Source: Orientallactaga sibirica (Eukaryota; Chordata; Mammalia; Rodentia; Dipodidae). From it: a stretch of DNA of 64,000 bases. The notes under the pieces were generated by a model. The model had not been told where the DNA came from and ran no database searches. It worked only from the letters and a program-made list of their open reading frames with translations. Location: positions 10,956,501 through 11,020,500 of the forward strand of contig JAEOAD010000018.1 in the NCBI GenBank assembly GCA_036365145.1, given 5' to 3'. This document shows, piece by piece, positions 53,142 to 63,590 of this stretch; the stretch's first letter is position 1; every line of letters begins with the position of its first letter. The translations under genes were made by a program, and so were the position numbers.

Positions 53142-53318
53142 TTATTGACAATTTATGTATAGACAATATGTCATGATCATAGTCCCTCGCACTACCCTCC
53201 TTGAAGTCATATTAAAAAAGAACTGTGTCCTTCTCCACTCCACTCACATTTAATATACAAGTGTTAATTGTGCATGGTTTAATATGCTCCCCTTTCTCTC
53301 CCTGTTGCCAAATATATA
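53142..53318 (-). mobile_element. L1-like 3' end fragment
   Basis: Starts ccttttattgacaatttatg, the reverse of an L1 3' terminus, followed by cctccttgaagtcatatta. Short and diverged. Confidence 0.45.
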
Positions 53319-53319
53319 T

Positions 53320-53478
53320 ATATATATTTTTTTTTTTTTCCAGGTAGGATCTCGCTCTAGCTCAAGCTGATCTGGAATTCACTATGTAGTCTCAGGGTGA
53401 CCTTGAACTCATGGCAATCCTCCTACCTCTGCCTCCTGAGTGCTGGGATTAAAGGTGTGTGCCACCACGCCGGGCTCT
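53320..53478 (-). mobile_element. B1-type SINE
   Basis: T-run after a (TA)n patch, then ggatctcgctctagctcaag, ggaattcactatgtagtctc and tgctgggattaaaggtgtgt. Confidence 0.88.
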
Positions 53479-53614
53479 CCCTGTTGTTTTCAATCAGGAG
53501 TGATTTTGCACCTCACAGGACAATATGCAGAGAGATTTTTAGGATTGAAGAATTGCTAGTGGGTAGTGTTTAGCGATGTTGTTAAATGTTGTATGACTCG
53601 CAGGACTTTCTTTT

Positions 53615-53730
53615 TTTAAAAAACTTAGTTCATTTGCAGTGGCTGGAGGCCCTGGCGTGCCCATTCTCTCTCTCTATCTGCCTCTTTCTCTGTCTGTCGC
53701 TGTCAAATAAATAAATAATAAACAAAAATA
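53615..53730 (+). mobile_element. tRNA-derived SINE, 5'-truncated
   Basis: Only the right half: cagtggctggaggccctggc, CT-rich tail, (AAAT)n at 53703-53720. Confidence 0.8.
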
Positions 53731-53747
53731 AATTTATGTGGACATTA

Positions 53748-54058
53748 TAGGGCTAAGGAGATGGCTCAGGGGTTAAAGGTGCTGCTTGCAAAGCCTGAAG
53801 GCCCAGGTTTGATTCCCCAGCTCCCACATAAAGCCAGAGGTATAGTGGTGAATAGCTCTGTATTTCCAGCCCTGCAAGCCTATGTCAATAGGAGGTGGCA
53901 CCAGAAGAATCCAAAGCTCATGGGCCAGACTCTACCCTGTTCCTAAGAGGGTGGGGCACAAGCACCTCAAGGTTATACTCTGACCCCCCCACACATGCTA
54001 TGGCATGCACACCTCTATATGCACATACACATACACAAAAACACACACATGCAAATTT
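53748..54058 (+). mobile_element. B2/ID-like tRNA-derived SINE
   Basis: Head ggctaaggagatggctcagg and the B-box-like gtttgattccc. The long body resembles that at 1351-1732, ending in CA-rich sequence. Confidence 0.7.
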
Positions 54059-55175
54059 TCAAAAAGTCAGCATCATGCTGCATGTCTGGAACTCTAGCAT
54101 TTTGAAGGTGGAGGCAGGAGGATTATGTATTTAAGGCCAGTGTGTATTACACAGCAAGGCTGTCTGGGTGGGTAGGTGGAAGGGACCACAAGGAAACCAC
54201 AACAGAAGCAGATGTTCGAGCTCCTCCTCTATCCGAAATGGTGTCTGGTTCTCTACCCCTCAACTGGTCTGTGACTTCTGATCGCCAAGAGAATGGGCAA
54301 CAGGTCGAGTTGCCAGCTCTGGACCAGAGTCTCAAAAGATCCTTTATATTGCTCCTTTGCCTTGCCTTCTCCTCTGCTCCTGCCATAAGATCACAGCTGG
54401 ACTGGCCCTGTGAGCCTGAGACTTGTGGAACAAAATGGAATCAGCCCAGGTGTCTCAGCTGAGTTCCCAGGCCTTTGCTTGGAACATTCCAGCCAAGATC
54501 AGCCAAGCCACCAGAAGACCCACAGGCAGCCAAGTGTGGGAATGAGCCTCACCAAGCCTCATTCAGATCAGCACAACAGCACAGCTGTCCCATGGGCTGT
54601 GAGCAAAACCGACAGCGTATGACTATATTCTTCTAGGTTTTATGGTTGTAGATTACACCGAAAATGTGGCATTTGATGAACTGAGCACAGATATTTCAAT
54701 AGCGACCTCAAGGGAGCAGCTAGATGTATGGATCTGATGTTCAGGGTTCAAGTTTAAGCTGGAGAAAATTCTGAGACTCTGTCAGCATTTTAGTAAATAG
54801 ACATTGTCAGGTGACCCATCTGGACCCCTAAAACTACTTCTTATCTTCAAGAGCCTCACTTGACACTTCTCTGCACTTTCACCTATAACACTGAGCACGT
54901 GTGTATTTTCTTGGGCCTGCTTTGTTCTTACAGTCTGAGAATAAGAGATGCCTAGAAAATTACTATCGTAGGTCAGCCCTTAGCCAAGACTAAGCAAGGT
55001 TCAGAGCAGGGAGGGGACTGTCTGAGCCTGTCTCCCTGTAGGGAAACTCAGAGGTACAACATCAGGTTACTAAAAGACTGCCTGAGATCATATTACCAGA
55101 GATTTGGGCCAAAGCCCTGCTCTGATACTCCAATAAACTAGGCTTGGCCACTTATTCCAATACTCCATCCAGTTG
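54059..55175. other. No gene recognised
   Basis: 54080-54165 has a B1-like scrap (ctagcattttgaaggtggag). The overlapping frames of 70-106 codons at 54142-54622 have no recognisable domain and no supporting context. Confidence 0.5.
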
Positions 55176-55535
55176 TTGTGGTTTAAATGTGAAATGTCAC
55201 TCATAGAGTCACGGGATTGAAAACTTGGTCCCCAGCTGGTGGTGCTGGTTTGGAAGGTTGTGGAATCTTTAGGAGGTGGATCCTTGCTGGAGAAACTGAA
55301 TTGCAAGGATAGGCATTGAGGTTTTACAGCCAGGCCCCACTTTCTGTGCCCTGTCTACTTCCTGACTGCAGAGGTAATGTGACCGACCATGTCATGCACC
55401 TGCTGCCATGACTTCCTCTCCATAAGGAGTCCATTAGTCCTTCTTCAAATGTAAACAAAAACAAACCCTTCCCCCCTGAAGTTGCTGCTTGTTAGGCATT
55501 TGATTCCAGCAGTGAGAAAAGAAACTAGCACAAGA
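55176..55535 (+). mobile_element. MaLR-like solo LTR
   Basis: Starts tggtttaaatgtgaaatgtc and includes ggttgtggaatctttaggag. It ends gagaaaagaaactagcaca with a poly(A)-type aacaaaaacaaaccc region. Resembles 58466-58640 and, in layout, 938-1277. Confidence 0.6.
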
Positions 55536-55547
55536 AAGGGATGAGTA

Positions 55548-55710
55548 AGAGCTGGGCGTGGTGGTGCACACCTTTAATCCCAGCACTCAGAAGGCAGAGG
55601 CAGGAGGATTGCCATGAGTTTGAGGCCACCCTGATACTACATAGTGAATTCCAGGACAGCCTGGGCCACAGTAAGACCATACCTTGAAAAACCAAAAAGA
55701 AAGAAAGAAA
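55548..55710 (+). mobile_element. B1-type SINE
   Basis: gctgggcgtggtggtgcaca, cccagcactcagaaggcaga and attccaggacagcctgggcc, then an A-rich tail. Well preserved, with internal RNA polymerase III A-box position. Confidence 0.92.
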
Positions 55711-56829
55711 AGAAAAGGATGAGCAACAGTGAAAAGCAAACAGAGAAAAGAGAGAGAGAGAACATTCATATGTATGCATGTGGAGAACATTTAATTAACA
55801 CATAGGGTAGGAGAACAGATAAAGGAGACCAGTAACCTCAAGTTTATCCTGGGGTACTGACATCAGCTGTAGGTTTAAGTAGAGGAAGAACTGGGGCAGG
55901 GACAGGAAGCCGTATAACTAAGCAGTCCTCTTCTGGGTGTGCTTGGGCCCATCATTGTCTCCGTTCTACCTCACAAGTGCTCCAATAAATTCTTTAATCT
56001 GTTCATTGCTGTCATCGCCCAAGGGGACCAATCTGGGTCCTATAAGCAAATAGGTTTCAGGGTACAGGCTCTCCATCATAAATAACTTTTCCCATCTTGG
56101 GGGAGGTTTTCCTGCGATGATTTGCTGTTCCTGGACTCCAAGGTGACTGCACAGTTAGGATAATGACTTCTCTCTGTGCCTTTAGCCTTGAAGGACGACG
56201 AGACAGGTTAGGTGGACAGACACTCGTTGACTGATAAACACTCCCATGCCAAGTCAAGCAGGAGTCTGAGCCAAAGTCAAGGAGACAGACCCAAGTGAAG
56301 GCAGGTCCCTGGCTTTCTTTAGTCACCTTGTGGACCCAAGTGAGGGGTTTGTGCTCTTCAGCAAAAATGGCTTCTAAGTGCTTGTTACAAATAGGGCCTT
56401 GCTTGGCTCCCTCTCCTCCCCAGACCATGTGACCAGTGTCTGGCAACATGTCCTTAATCATGTGCACACAAAGCTTATCTTGGGGTCTACTTCTGGGACC
56501 CCCAAACTAAGACAAACACATACATGATATTTGCAGCAATGAGTCTTATGGCCTAACACACATCAAGAGACTTGATATGCACAGTTATTCTCTATAAGCA
56601 ACATTTTAAGAGATTTTGTGTTAGCTGCCTTACTGTTTTTTTTATTTTTTTTGAACCAATACAATTCTGAATTTTATGTATCCAAATATCTGCTCCTGCA
56701 TGGCTAAATTTATATAGCAAATATCCCAAGATTTCACAAGATTAGGATTTCCTAATCAGGCCAACTTCCCTTCAATACATAAATATTGGTTTCTGAATGC
56801 AAGTCCAAACATGAATAGGAGAGCAAGAG
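55711..56829. other. No gene recognised
   Basis: A GA patch at 55745-55762; the rest is unique-looking. The 136-codon minus-strand frame at 56057-56467 has no domain I recognise, and its composition is unremarkable. Confidence 0.5.
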
Positions 56830-56980
56830 GTGGCACATGGCTGTCATCCCAGCACTTGAGAAGCTGAGGCACAAGGATCATGAATTCAAACCCAGGCCAG
56901 ATGTGGTGGTGCATGCTGGTAAAAAATTGCTGAAGAGGTGGAGGTAGGAGGATCAGGAGTTTGAGGCGAGCCTGGCTTCA
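56830..56980 (+). mobile_element. B1-type SINE, rearranged
   Basis: Contains two B1 starts (ggtggcacatggctgtcatc and ccagatgtggtggtgcatgc) and bodies out of order, i.e. one copy inside another. Confidence 0.65.
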
Positions 56981-56984
56981 CATT

Positions 56985-57811
56985 AAAAATGGGCTGGTAA
57001 CTGAAAGCTGGAAAAAAGCTGCAGGGCATGCAGCCCTATGGAAGACAGAAGTCATCAGCAGTGAAAACAGTGGACACTGAAAATTCAAGTTTGGCCATAC
57101 AGGCCCAATGACTGAACGGGTGCAATAGGGGCATGTCTGCTTTGGGGTAACCAGCTGCTCCATAATTGGACTGAAGGCCCTCTCTATAGGAGGGAATACA
57201 TACCTGGTACTGACAAACCTAAACAAAAGTCTATGGCAGGGGAGGTCATGAGCCTTAGGGGTATAAAGCCTGTGCTTGTCTGGCTAAATATATATATTAT
57301 TCCCACCAACCTACCCTGAAAGCACTACACTTAATGTTCATATTCACATATTAATGCTACTGTCACTTCTGGTTAGAGAAGCTTCTCTTTTCAGATGGCG
57401 ATGACCACTGGGATGACCCAAAAGGCAACATAGTGCTGAGAAGAAGGGATGGAGAAGTGCCCGGCACTGAAACACCTCTGTCACACACTCCAAGGCTCAG
57501 GGTCCATTGTGGAAGAGGGGGCGGATAGAATGGAAGAGCCAAAGGAAGGGTAAGACTTCTTACAATGAAACTGTCCAGACAGAAATTGGCCTTGATGTCC
57601 ATGACCTTGCAGTGCCTAGCAATACCTTCACAAGACCCTCAAAATAGAAGAAAAAGATGATGACATCAAATTAAAAGAAAGACTAATGGAGAGAGGAAGG
57701 GGATATGATGGAGATTGGGGGGAGGGGAGGGAAATATCATGTGTTTTTTATATGTAAGTATAGAAGTTGTCAATAAAAAATAATAATTAAAAATAAATAA
57801 ATAAAAATGTG
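56985..57811 (+). mobile_element. L1 3' UTR copy with A-rich tail
   Basis: Same family as 23641-24975, 5'-truncated further, ending caataaaaaataataatt. The flanks aaaaatgggctggt and aaaaatgtgctggt form an imperfect target duplication. Confidence 0.85.
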
Positions 57812-57975
57812 CTGGTGAGATTGCTCAGTGGTTAAAGGTACTTACTTGCAAAGCCTAGTGGCCCAGATTCAGTTCCCCAGGACCCACATAAGTCCAGATG
57901 CACAAAGTGGCATATGCATCTAGAGTTTGCTTGCAGTGGCTGGAGGACCTGGAATACCCATGCTTGCTCGTGTTG

Positions 57976-58020
<45 letters not shown>

Positions 58021-58075
58021 TGCTTAATTCTCTCTTTCTCTTGGTCTGTTGTTCTCTCAAATAAAATATTTTAAA
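57812..58075 (+). mobile_element. tRNA-derived SINE with internal (TG)n
   Basis: Head gctggtgagattgctcagtg and middle cagatgcacaaagtggcata, then (TG)n at 57978-58017 and a CT-rich tail. Confidence 0.85.
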
Positions 58076-58154
58076 ATGGGCTGGTGAGATTTCTCAGTGG
58101 CTAAAGGCACTTGCCTCTAAACCCAGCCTGGTCTACATAGTGAGACCTCTCAAA

Positions 58155-58190
<36 letters not shown>

Positions 58191-58310
58191 CCAGGTGTGG
58201 TGGTGCACACCTATAATCCCAGCACTTGGGATGATGAGGTAGGAGTTTGAGGTCAGCCTGAGACTAACTTCAGGTCAGCCTGGGCTAGAGTGAGACCCTA
58301 CCTCAAAAAA
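58076..58310 (+). mobile_element. SINE cluster: partial tRNA-derived SINE, (CA)n, B1
   Basis: 58076-58140 is a partial SINE head; 58157-58189 (CA)n; 58190-58310 a B1 (caggtgtggtggtgcacacc, gtcagcctgggctagagtga). Confidence 0.75.
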
Positions 58311-58375
58311 ACATGAGAGAGAGGAATGTAAGTATGTAAGTCTCTCTCTGTGTCCCTCTCTGTCTCTCTATGTCT

Positions 58376-58378
<3 letters not shown>

Positions 58379-58431
<53 letters not shown>
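58379..58431 (+). repeat. (GT)n microsatellite
   Basis: About 26 GT units. The peptides rich in His-Thr read on the minus strand are artefacts. Confidence 0.97.
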
Positions 58432-58432
<1 letters not shown>

Positions 58433-58465
58433 AGCCTGGAGGCATGTAGATAGGTGTATATTAGT

Positions 58466-58640
58466 CTGTGATTGTTTGAACATAAAATGTCCCCCATGGA
58501 CACTCTAGTGTTTGAATACTTAATCCCCCAGTGGTGGCACTGTTGGGGAGGTTATGGAACTTTTAGGAGGTGGAACCTTGCTAGAGGAAGTATGTCAATG
58601 GGGGCAGGCCTTGGGGAGTTACAGCTGAGCTACATTTTAC
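58466..58640 (+). mobile_element. MaLR-like LTR fragment, interrupted by B1
   Basis: tgtttgaacataaaatgtcc, ggaacttttaggaggtggaa and gggggcaggccttggggagt match the 5' half of 55176-55535. The rest is cut by the B1 at 58641. Confidence 0.6.
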
Positions 58641-58785
58641 GAGGTAGGGTCTCACTCTATCTAGCTCAGGCTGACCTGGAATTCACTCTGTATTCTCAGG
58701 GTCGCCTCGAACTCACGGTGATCCTCCTACCTTGCCTCCCAAGTGCTGGGATTAAAGGCATGCACCACCACGCTCAGCTGTTTTG
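58641..58785 (-). mobile_element. B1-type SINE
   Basis: gaggtagggtctcactctat, ggaattcactctgtattctc and gtgctgggattaaaggcatg, reverse order. Confidence 0.9.
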
Positions 58786-58814
58786 ATAATGTTTAAGAGT
58801 AATATGGTCAAACT

Positions 58815-59020
58815 TGAGTTGAAGAGATGGCTTAGCAGCTAAGGCACTTGCCTGCAAAGCCAAAGGACCCAGGTTCAGTTCCCCAAGATCCATGTAAGCC
58901 AGATGCACAAGGGGACGCATGCATCTGGAGTTCGTTTGCAGTGGCTAGAGACCCTGGAGTGCCCATTCTCTCCCTCTCTCTCTCAAATAAATAAATAGAA
59001 ATAAAATATATTTTTAAAAA
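58815..59020 (+). mobile_element. tRNA-derived SINE, well preserved
   Basis: ttgaagagatggcttagcag, ttgcctgcaaagccaaagga, cagatgcacaaggggacgca, CT-rich tail and (AAAT). Short flanking repeat agagtaatatggtcaaact on both sides (58795 and 59021). Confidence 0.92.
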
Positions 59021-59295
59021 AGAGTAATATGGTCAAACTCATCATTACTCATTCTAAGATATTTATTTCAGATCATTTATGTACATGTGGCACAGCAGTG
59101 GGCACAATAAATATTTTGTTCACATAATATTTTGCCTTTACCAAGCTTAAAGTTTGAAGGTGGAATGATGGAAGAGAAATTGCACTTTACCATTGGGTGA
59201 GTTAGAAGGGAAAATACAAGCTGTTCTAGTCTGAACTGGTGGTAAATTCCATGATAAGCCGGCACACAAATCCAGTGAAAGAAAAGAGAAGAATA
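59021..59295. other. No feature recognised
   Basis: Short unique-looking stretch between SINEs. Confidence 0.5.
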
Positions 59296-59421
59296 TAGGC
59301 ATAGTGGCACATGTCTTTAATCCCAGCACTCAGGAGGCAGAGGTAGGAGGATCACTGATTTCAAGGCCAGCCTGAGATCAACTTGAACCAAAGCAAGACC
59401 TTACCTTGAAAAACAAAAGGA

Positions 59422-59453
<32 letters not shown>

Positions 59454-59475
59454 AAAAGAAAGAAAGAGAAGAGAA
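59296..59475 (+). mobile_element. B1-type SINE with (GAAA)n tail
   Basis: catagtggcacatgtcttta, cccagcactcaggaggcaga, tcaaggccagcctgagatca, then (GAAA)n to 59475. Confidence 0.9.
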
Positions 59476-60144
59476 GAGAAGGAGTACAGCGGGAATAGGG
59501 GTGAGGGGCAAAGGAGAGGGGTTTTATTTAAATTTCAGCCTATGAGATCATAAGCCCAGGCTTTGACCTTGACAACTGTTCCAGCATGCCCACAGGTTCT
59601 CCACACTCCCACGCCTTTTCTCCTGCCTGTTGCTTTGTCCCTACCTCAATCTCCCATGTGCATGTGAAGGCCACCTGCTCAAGCCATTTCCCTTTGGACA
59701 CTTTTGCTGGCTCCAGACAAAAATTCCAACACTCCCTCCTCCTCTGTGTACCTTGTTCCTGGCACATCACAGGTCCTTGTTAAGTATTTATTGGATGTGA
59801 AGAAAATAAATCTAACCACATGTTCCTGAATGATCCTTTTTTCACATGCACCACCTACCTCCCTGCTCTCAGTTCCCTGGGAGCAGAGTGTGTCTTGTAC
59901 ATTCTCCATCAGTGTTTGACTGCTGGCACTTTCTAAAATGCATTTGGAATGATCGTATAAAGTTAAGAAATCAAGAAGACCTAGGAGTTGAGGTCAGATG
60001 ATACAGGCCCTTACCGTGTCATTTGAAAGAGTTTGGACTTCATTTCATGGGCACAGGAAGCCACAAAGGGTATTTGAGCAAGACTGACGTGTTCAGAACT
60101 ACACTTTGTGAAGGTGGCTCAATCAACACAGTGTTTGAGAGGTA
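59476..60144. other. No feature recognised
   Basis: No coding, RNA or repeat signature I can support. The overlapping short frames are on both strands. Confidence 0.5.
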
Positions 60145-60978
60145 TGACAATTAATTTCGATTGTCAATTTGATTAGATCAGAATTGCCTCTTGGGCAGTC
60201 TGTGAGTGCATTTCCTGGAAGCATTAACCGAGGGAGGAAGACCTTTCCCCAGAGTAGATGGCCTTTTGGATAGTGGTCTATCTACACATTCCAGGAAAAG
60301 GCACTGTCTTTTGCCTATCTGTCCCTGCTATTTGCTGGTGAGTACATCTACACTGTGACTACCATCCTTCGTGGACATCAGAATTCAGCTTCTTCAGTCT
60401 TCTAACATGGAATCAAGACCAGTAGCTCCCCTGAATCCTTTAGACCCTTAGCACCATACTGGTACTGCTGAATCATCCAGCCCCATGGGCTGAATAGCTA
60501 CCAAGTTCAGGCTTCACTTAGCCTCTCTAGCCTGCTGACTGCCATTGTACTGCCCAGACCATATCCTGTAAGCTAATTAATATACCCCCTTTTGCTGTAC
60601 TTTTTTTGTGGTTGGGATGCAACACCCAAACAGCTGATGGGAGGAAAGGGTTTATTTTGGCTTGTAGTCTTGAGGGGAAGCTTCATGATGGCAGGAAAAA
60701 AACGTGGCATGAGCAGCAGCTGGACCTCGCTCCCTGCCAGGTGGAAGATAGCAGCGAGAGTGAGCTGAGCTCTGGCAAGGGGAAGCCGGCTCTAAGACCC
60801 TAAGCCTGCCCCCAGGAGCACACCTCCTCCAGCAAGGCTCCACCTCCCAAACTGCCACCATCTTGGAACCAAGCATCCAAAACACATGAGGGTATAAGGT
60901 GCATCTGATTTAAACCACCACACCTTTATAATGCATAGTCATTCTTTTGGTTCTATTTCTGAGAACCATGACTAATAC
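60145..60978 (+). repeat. Old interspersed repeat interrupted by a second dispersed repeat
   Basis: 60145-60601 and 60926-60978 appear to be one element: its end (tcattcttttggttctattt, gagaaccatgactaataca) continues after the inserted block 60602-60925. That block is the second copy of the repeat at 6006-6275. Families not identified. Confidence 0.5.
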
Positions 60979-61632
60979 AATCAGCTCATGTGGATAGAGA
61001 CTGGTGGTCAAGAGGCCTAGAATGTCACCTAGAGCAGTGGTCAGACAGAAGCCACAAGGAAAGAAATGGAGACATCCAGATCTGAGAACTGACTTCAAGT
61101 GAGAGAAGCACTCTGGGCAGCAGTTCACATAAACTCTCGGTTATGTTTCCTGAGAATTCTCCAGAGGCATGTGCTTTTCTAGCTGGGTAATTAAGATCTA
61201 GTTATATTCTCCAGAGACTAGCTAAACACCCTAGATAATTTCTCCAGTTTGGATTTAGCAAAAGGCTGAAAGAACTATGCCATAATTCCTTGTTAGTTAA
61301 TGCCTACTAGTTTCAAACTAAACGTTTAATCACACCGTAGCCCCATGGATCACCCAAGGTGCTTCCAAAAGCTCCTACGTCTGGCTTTCCTCTGATAACT
61401 AGAGGCCATATTTCATCTTTATTGCTCATCTCCTGGAAGCTTTAATTACCAACACTGTAGACATGCTATGGCCTCATTTGTCCACTAAAAATAAATAAAG
61501 TCCAAAGAAAATGCAGCATGCAAAGAATGTACACCTTGTTATAAATTTTATACCAGAAGTCAGGAAAGAAGCAAGGATTCTCAAGGCATGTGAATGTTTT
61601 ATCTGCCCTGTTTCTGTCTTAAAAGATGTTAT
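60979..61632. other. No feature recognised
   Basis: Unique-looking sequence, no coding signature. Confidence 0.5.
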
Positions 61633-61785
61633 TGGATGGGCATGGTGGTGTACACCTTTAATCCCAGCACTTGGGAGGCAGAGGTAGGAGGATGGCTGTG
61701 AGTTCAAGGCCACCCTGAGACAATATAGTGAATTCCAGGTCATCCTGGGCTAGAATGAGACCCTACCTCAAAAAAAAAAAAAAAA
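61633..61785 (+). mobile_element. B1-type SINE
   Basis: gggcatggtggtgtacacct, cccagcacttgggaggcaga and attccaggtcatcctgggct, with A-run to 61786. Confidence 0.93.
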
Positions 61786-62440
61786 AGTTATAATCCTGAA
61801 TCCAAAGCAAACATCCATAATGTGGGTGGATTAGCATTAGCATAATTAGCATTAGCATAATTCACATTAGCACAATTTATCTCTAGATTTTTAAATTTTA
61901 TGAATAATTTTATGGGTAACAAGTCTGTGCAGTCTTAAACATTTATAAGAATCTGTTACAGGCCAAGCAGTGGGTTTTACAGCTATACATATCTAAAAAG
62001 TTAATCTTTTTTGCTGTGTATATGGTATATAATATGTGGTGTATGTGGTGTGTATGTGTTTCACTGTGTGTGTGTGTGTGTGTGTGTGTGTTGGGGTGTA
62101 GTGTTGGGGTGTATTGTGCAGAGCCCAGAGTAGAACATCGGGTTGTCCCCCTAAATTGCTCATTCATTTATTTCCAGACCTTGGGTTTTCACGAGCCCCA
62201 ATGATCTCCTGTCTAGTGCTCACAGGACTAGGGTTGTAGACCTGTGTGGCATGCCCAGCTCTTTATGTGAGTGCTGGAGAATCAAAGTCAGGTGACCCCA
62301 CCCTGCCCACAGGTGAGCCAACTGACCAGATCGCTGATTTTGACATCATGAGTTTGTCTCCCAGTTTGCTGGTTTTGGTTTTGGTTTCCTGGTTTGGGGG
62401 TTGTTTTTTTGTGTGTTTCTTTGTTTTACTTGTTGGGTTT
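61786..62440. other. Short tandem repeats and a diverged composite repeat
   Basis: 61830-61870 repeats attagcattagcataa two to three times; 62066-62092 is (TG)n. 62100-62330 resembles a plus-strand version of the composite at 8425-8768 (gtggcatgcccagctcttta), weakly. Confidence 0.5.
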
Positions 62441-62560
62441 GTTTTTTTAGGCAGTGTCTTAGTTTGGCCCAGGCTGATGTGCAGCTCACTCTGTAGCCAA
62501 GGCTGGCCTTGAACCCACAACAACCTACCTCAGTCTACCGAGTGCTGGGATTAAGGTTGT
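62441..62560 (-). mobile_element. B1-like SINE, diverged
   Basis: aggcagtgtcttagtttggc, cactctgtagccaaggctgg and gagtgctgggattaaggttg in reverse B1 order. Confidence 0.65.
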
Positions 62561-62763
62561 GAAAGAGAGTATGTGGCTCTGGCTTTCAGGTTTATTTATT
62601 TCTAGGTGGTTTGGGGTTTTATTTTTTCATTTTATTATCTCCCATTTCTTTATTCTACTTTTCATTTTTCTTTGACACTTTTAAAATTTTTGTTAATTAA
62701 GTGTTCCTTATTTAAATACTTTTGTTAGCATACATTAATTGTACAAACTAAGAAAATTCATCA

Positions 62764-62920
62764 AGCCAGGCATAGTGGTGCACACCTTCAATCCTAGCAC
62801 TGGAGAGGCAGAGGTAGGTGGATCCTGTGAGTTAGAAGCCAGCCTAGACTACATAGTGAATTCCAAGCCAGAGAACATACCTTGCAAAACCAAAAAGAAA
62901 AAGAAAAAAGAAAGAAAAAT
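62764..62920 (+). mobile_element. B1-type SINE
   Basis: ccaggcatagtggtgcacac and gccagcctagactacatagt, then an A-rich tail to 62920. Confidence 0.9.
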
Positions 62921-63229
62921 TGCTCTTGTCTCCATACTCACTGCAGTGCCCTTTGACCATATTCCCCTGCTCTGTTCCACTTTCCCTCCTTCTTTTCTCT
63001 CCATATTGGAATCGTCCCCTTCCCACTGAGGCTCCTGATGGCTGGAGCTCCAGTTGCCCAAGTGCTCCATTCTCCTCCCTTCATCTTCTGTCTGTTAGTC
63101 CTGCCCACTGGGAGGAGTGTGGTGCAGCTTCTTGCTCTGCCCGCCGCCAAGATGAACTCAGATGAGAAGCACAGTGCAGCATGTTAGACAGGCAGAGCTT
63201 ATTACAGAACACATGAGGCTCTATTGAGG
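62921..63229. other. No feature recognised
   Basis: CT-rich spacer. No repeat or gene signature supported. Confidence 0.45.
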
Positions 63230-63590
63230 GTCACAGTGAGCAGCGGCCAAAGGGACCCTTGTGGAGGAGACACCCGTTCCTGACCGACATGTGGAGGTGG
63301 GATGGGTACTCTTTTCCATGGTCTAACAGGTCCACTATGGCTCAGGGAACATTGCAGAAGAGGGTGAGGAAGGATTGTAAGAGCCGCAGAGTGGGTAGAA
63401 ATACGCCGAGGCCCAGAACTCCTCATAGGAGGCCTTCGTGACCCACAGTGAACACCAACAACCACATCTGTGGAGGAGACCCTAAGGGGAAGAGGAGCGG
63501 GAATGCAGAGATGGGGCTTGAGGGTGCAGATGAAACCATCTGGGGAGTTAAACCTTTCATAAAATAAAAGTTAAAACTAAAAGTTCTCAG
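63230..63590 (+). mobile_element. L1 3' UTR-type fragment (older subfamily)
   Basis: Shares with 4330-5465 the ordered phrases tggctcagggaacattgcag, gtaagagccgcagagtgggt and an A-rich end (aaataaaagttaaaactaaa). The 153-codon minus-strand frame at 63423-63884 overlaps it and has no domain. Confidence 0.65.

Noticed and set aside
56057..56467. 136-codon minus-strand frame as a gene
   Set aside because: No domain, no splice, promoter or polyadenylation context; composition like flanking non-coding DNA.
58298..58503. His-Thr-rich peptides
   Set aside because: Translation of the (GT)n microsatellite and neighbouring TCTC repeats.
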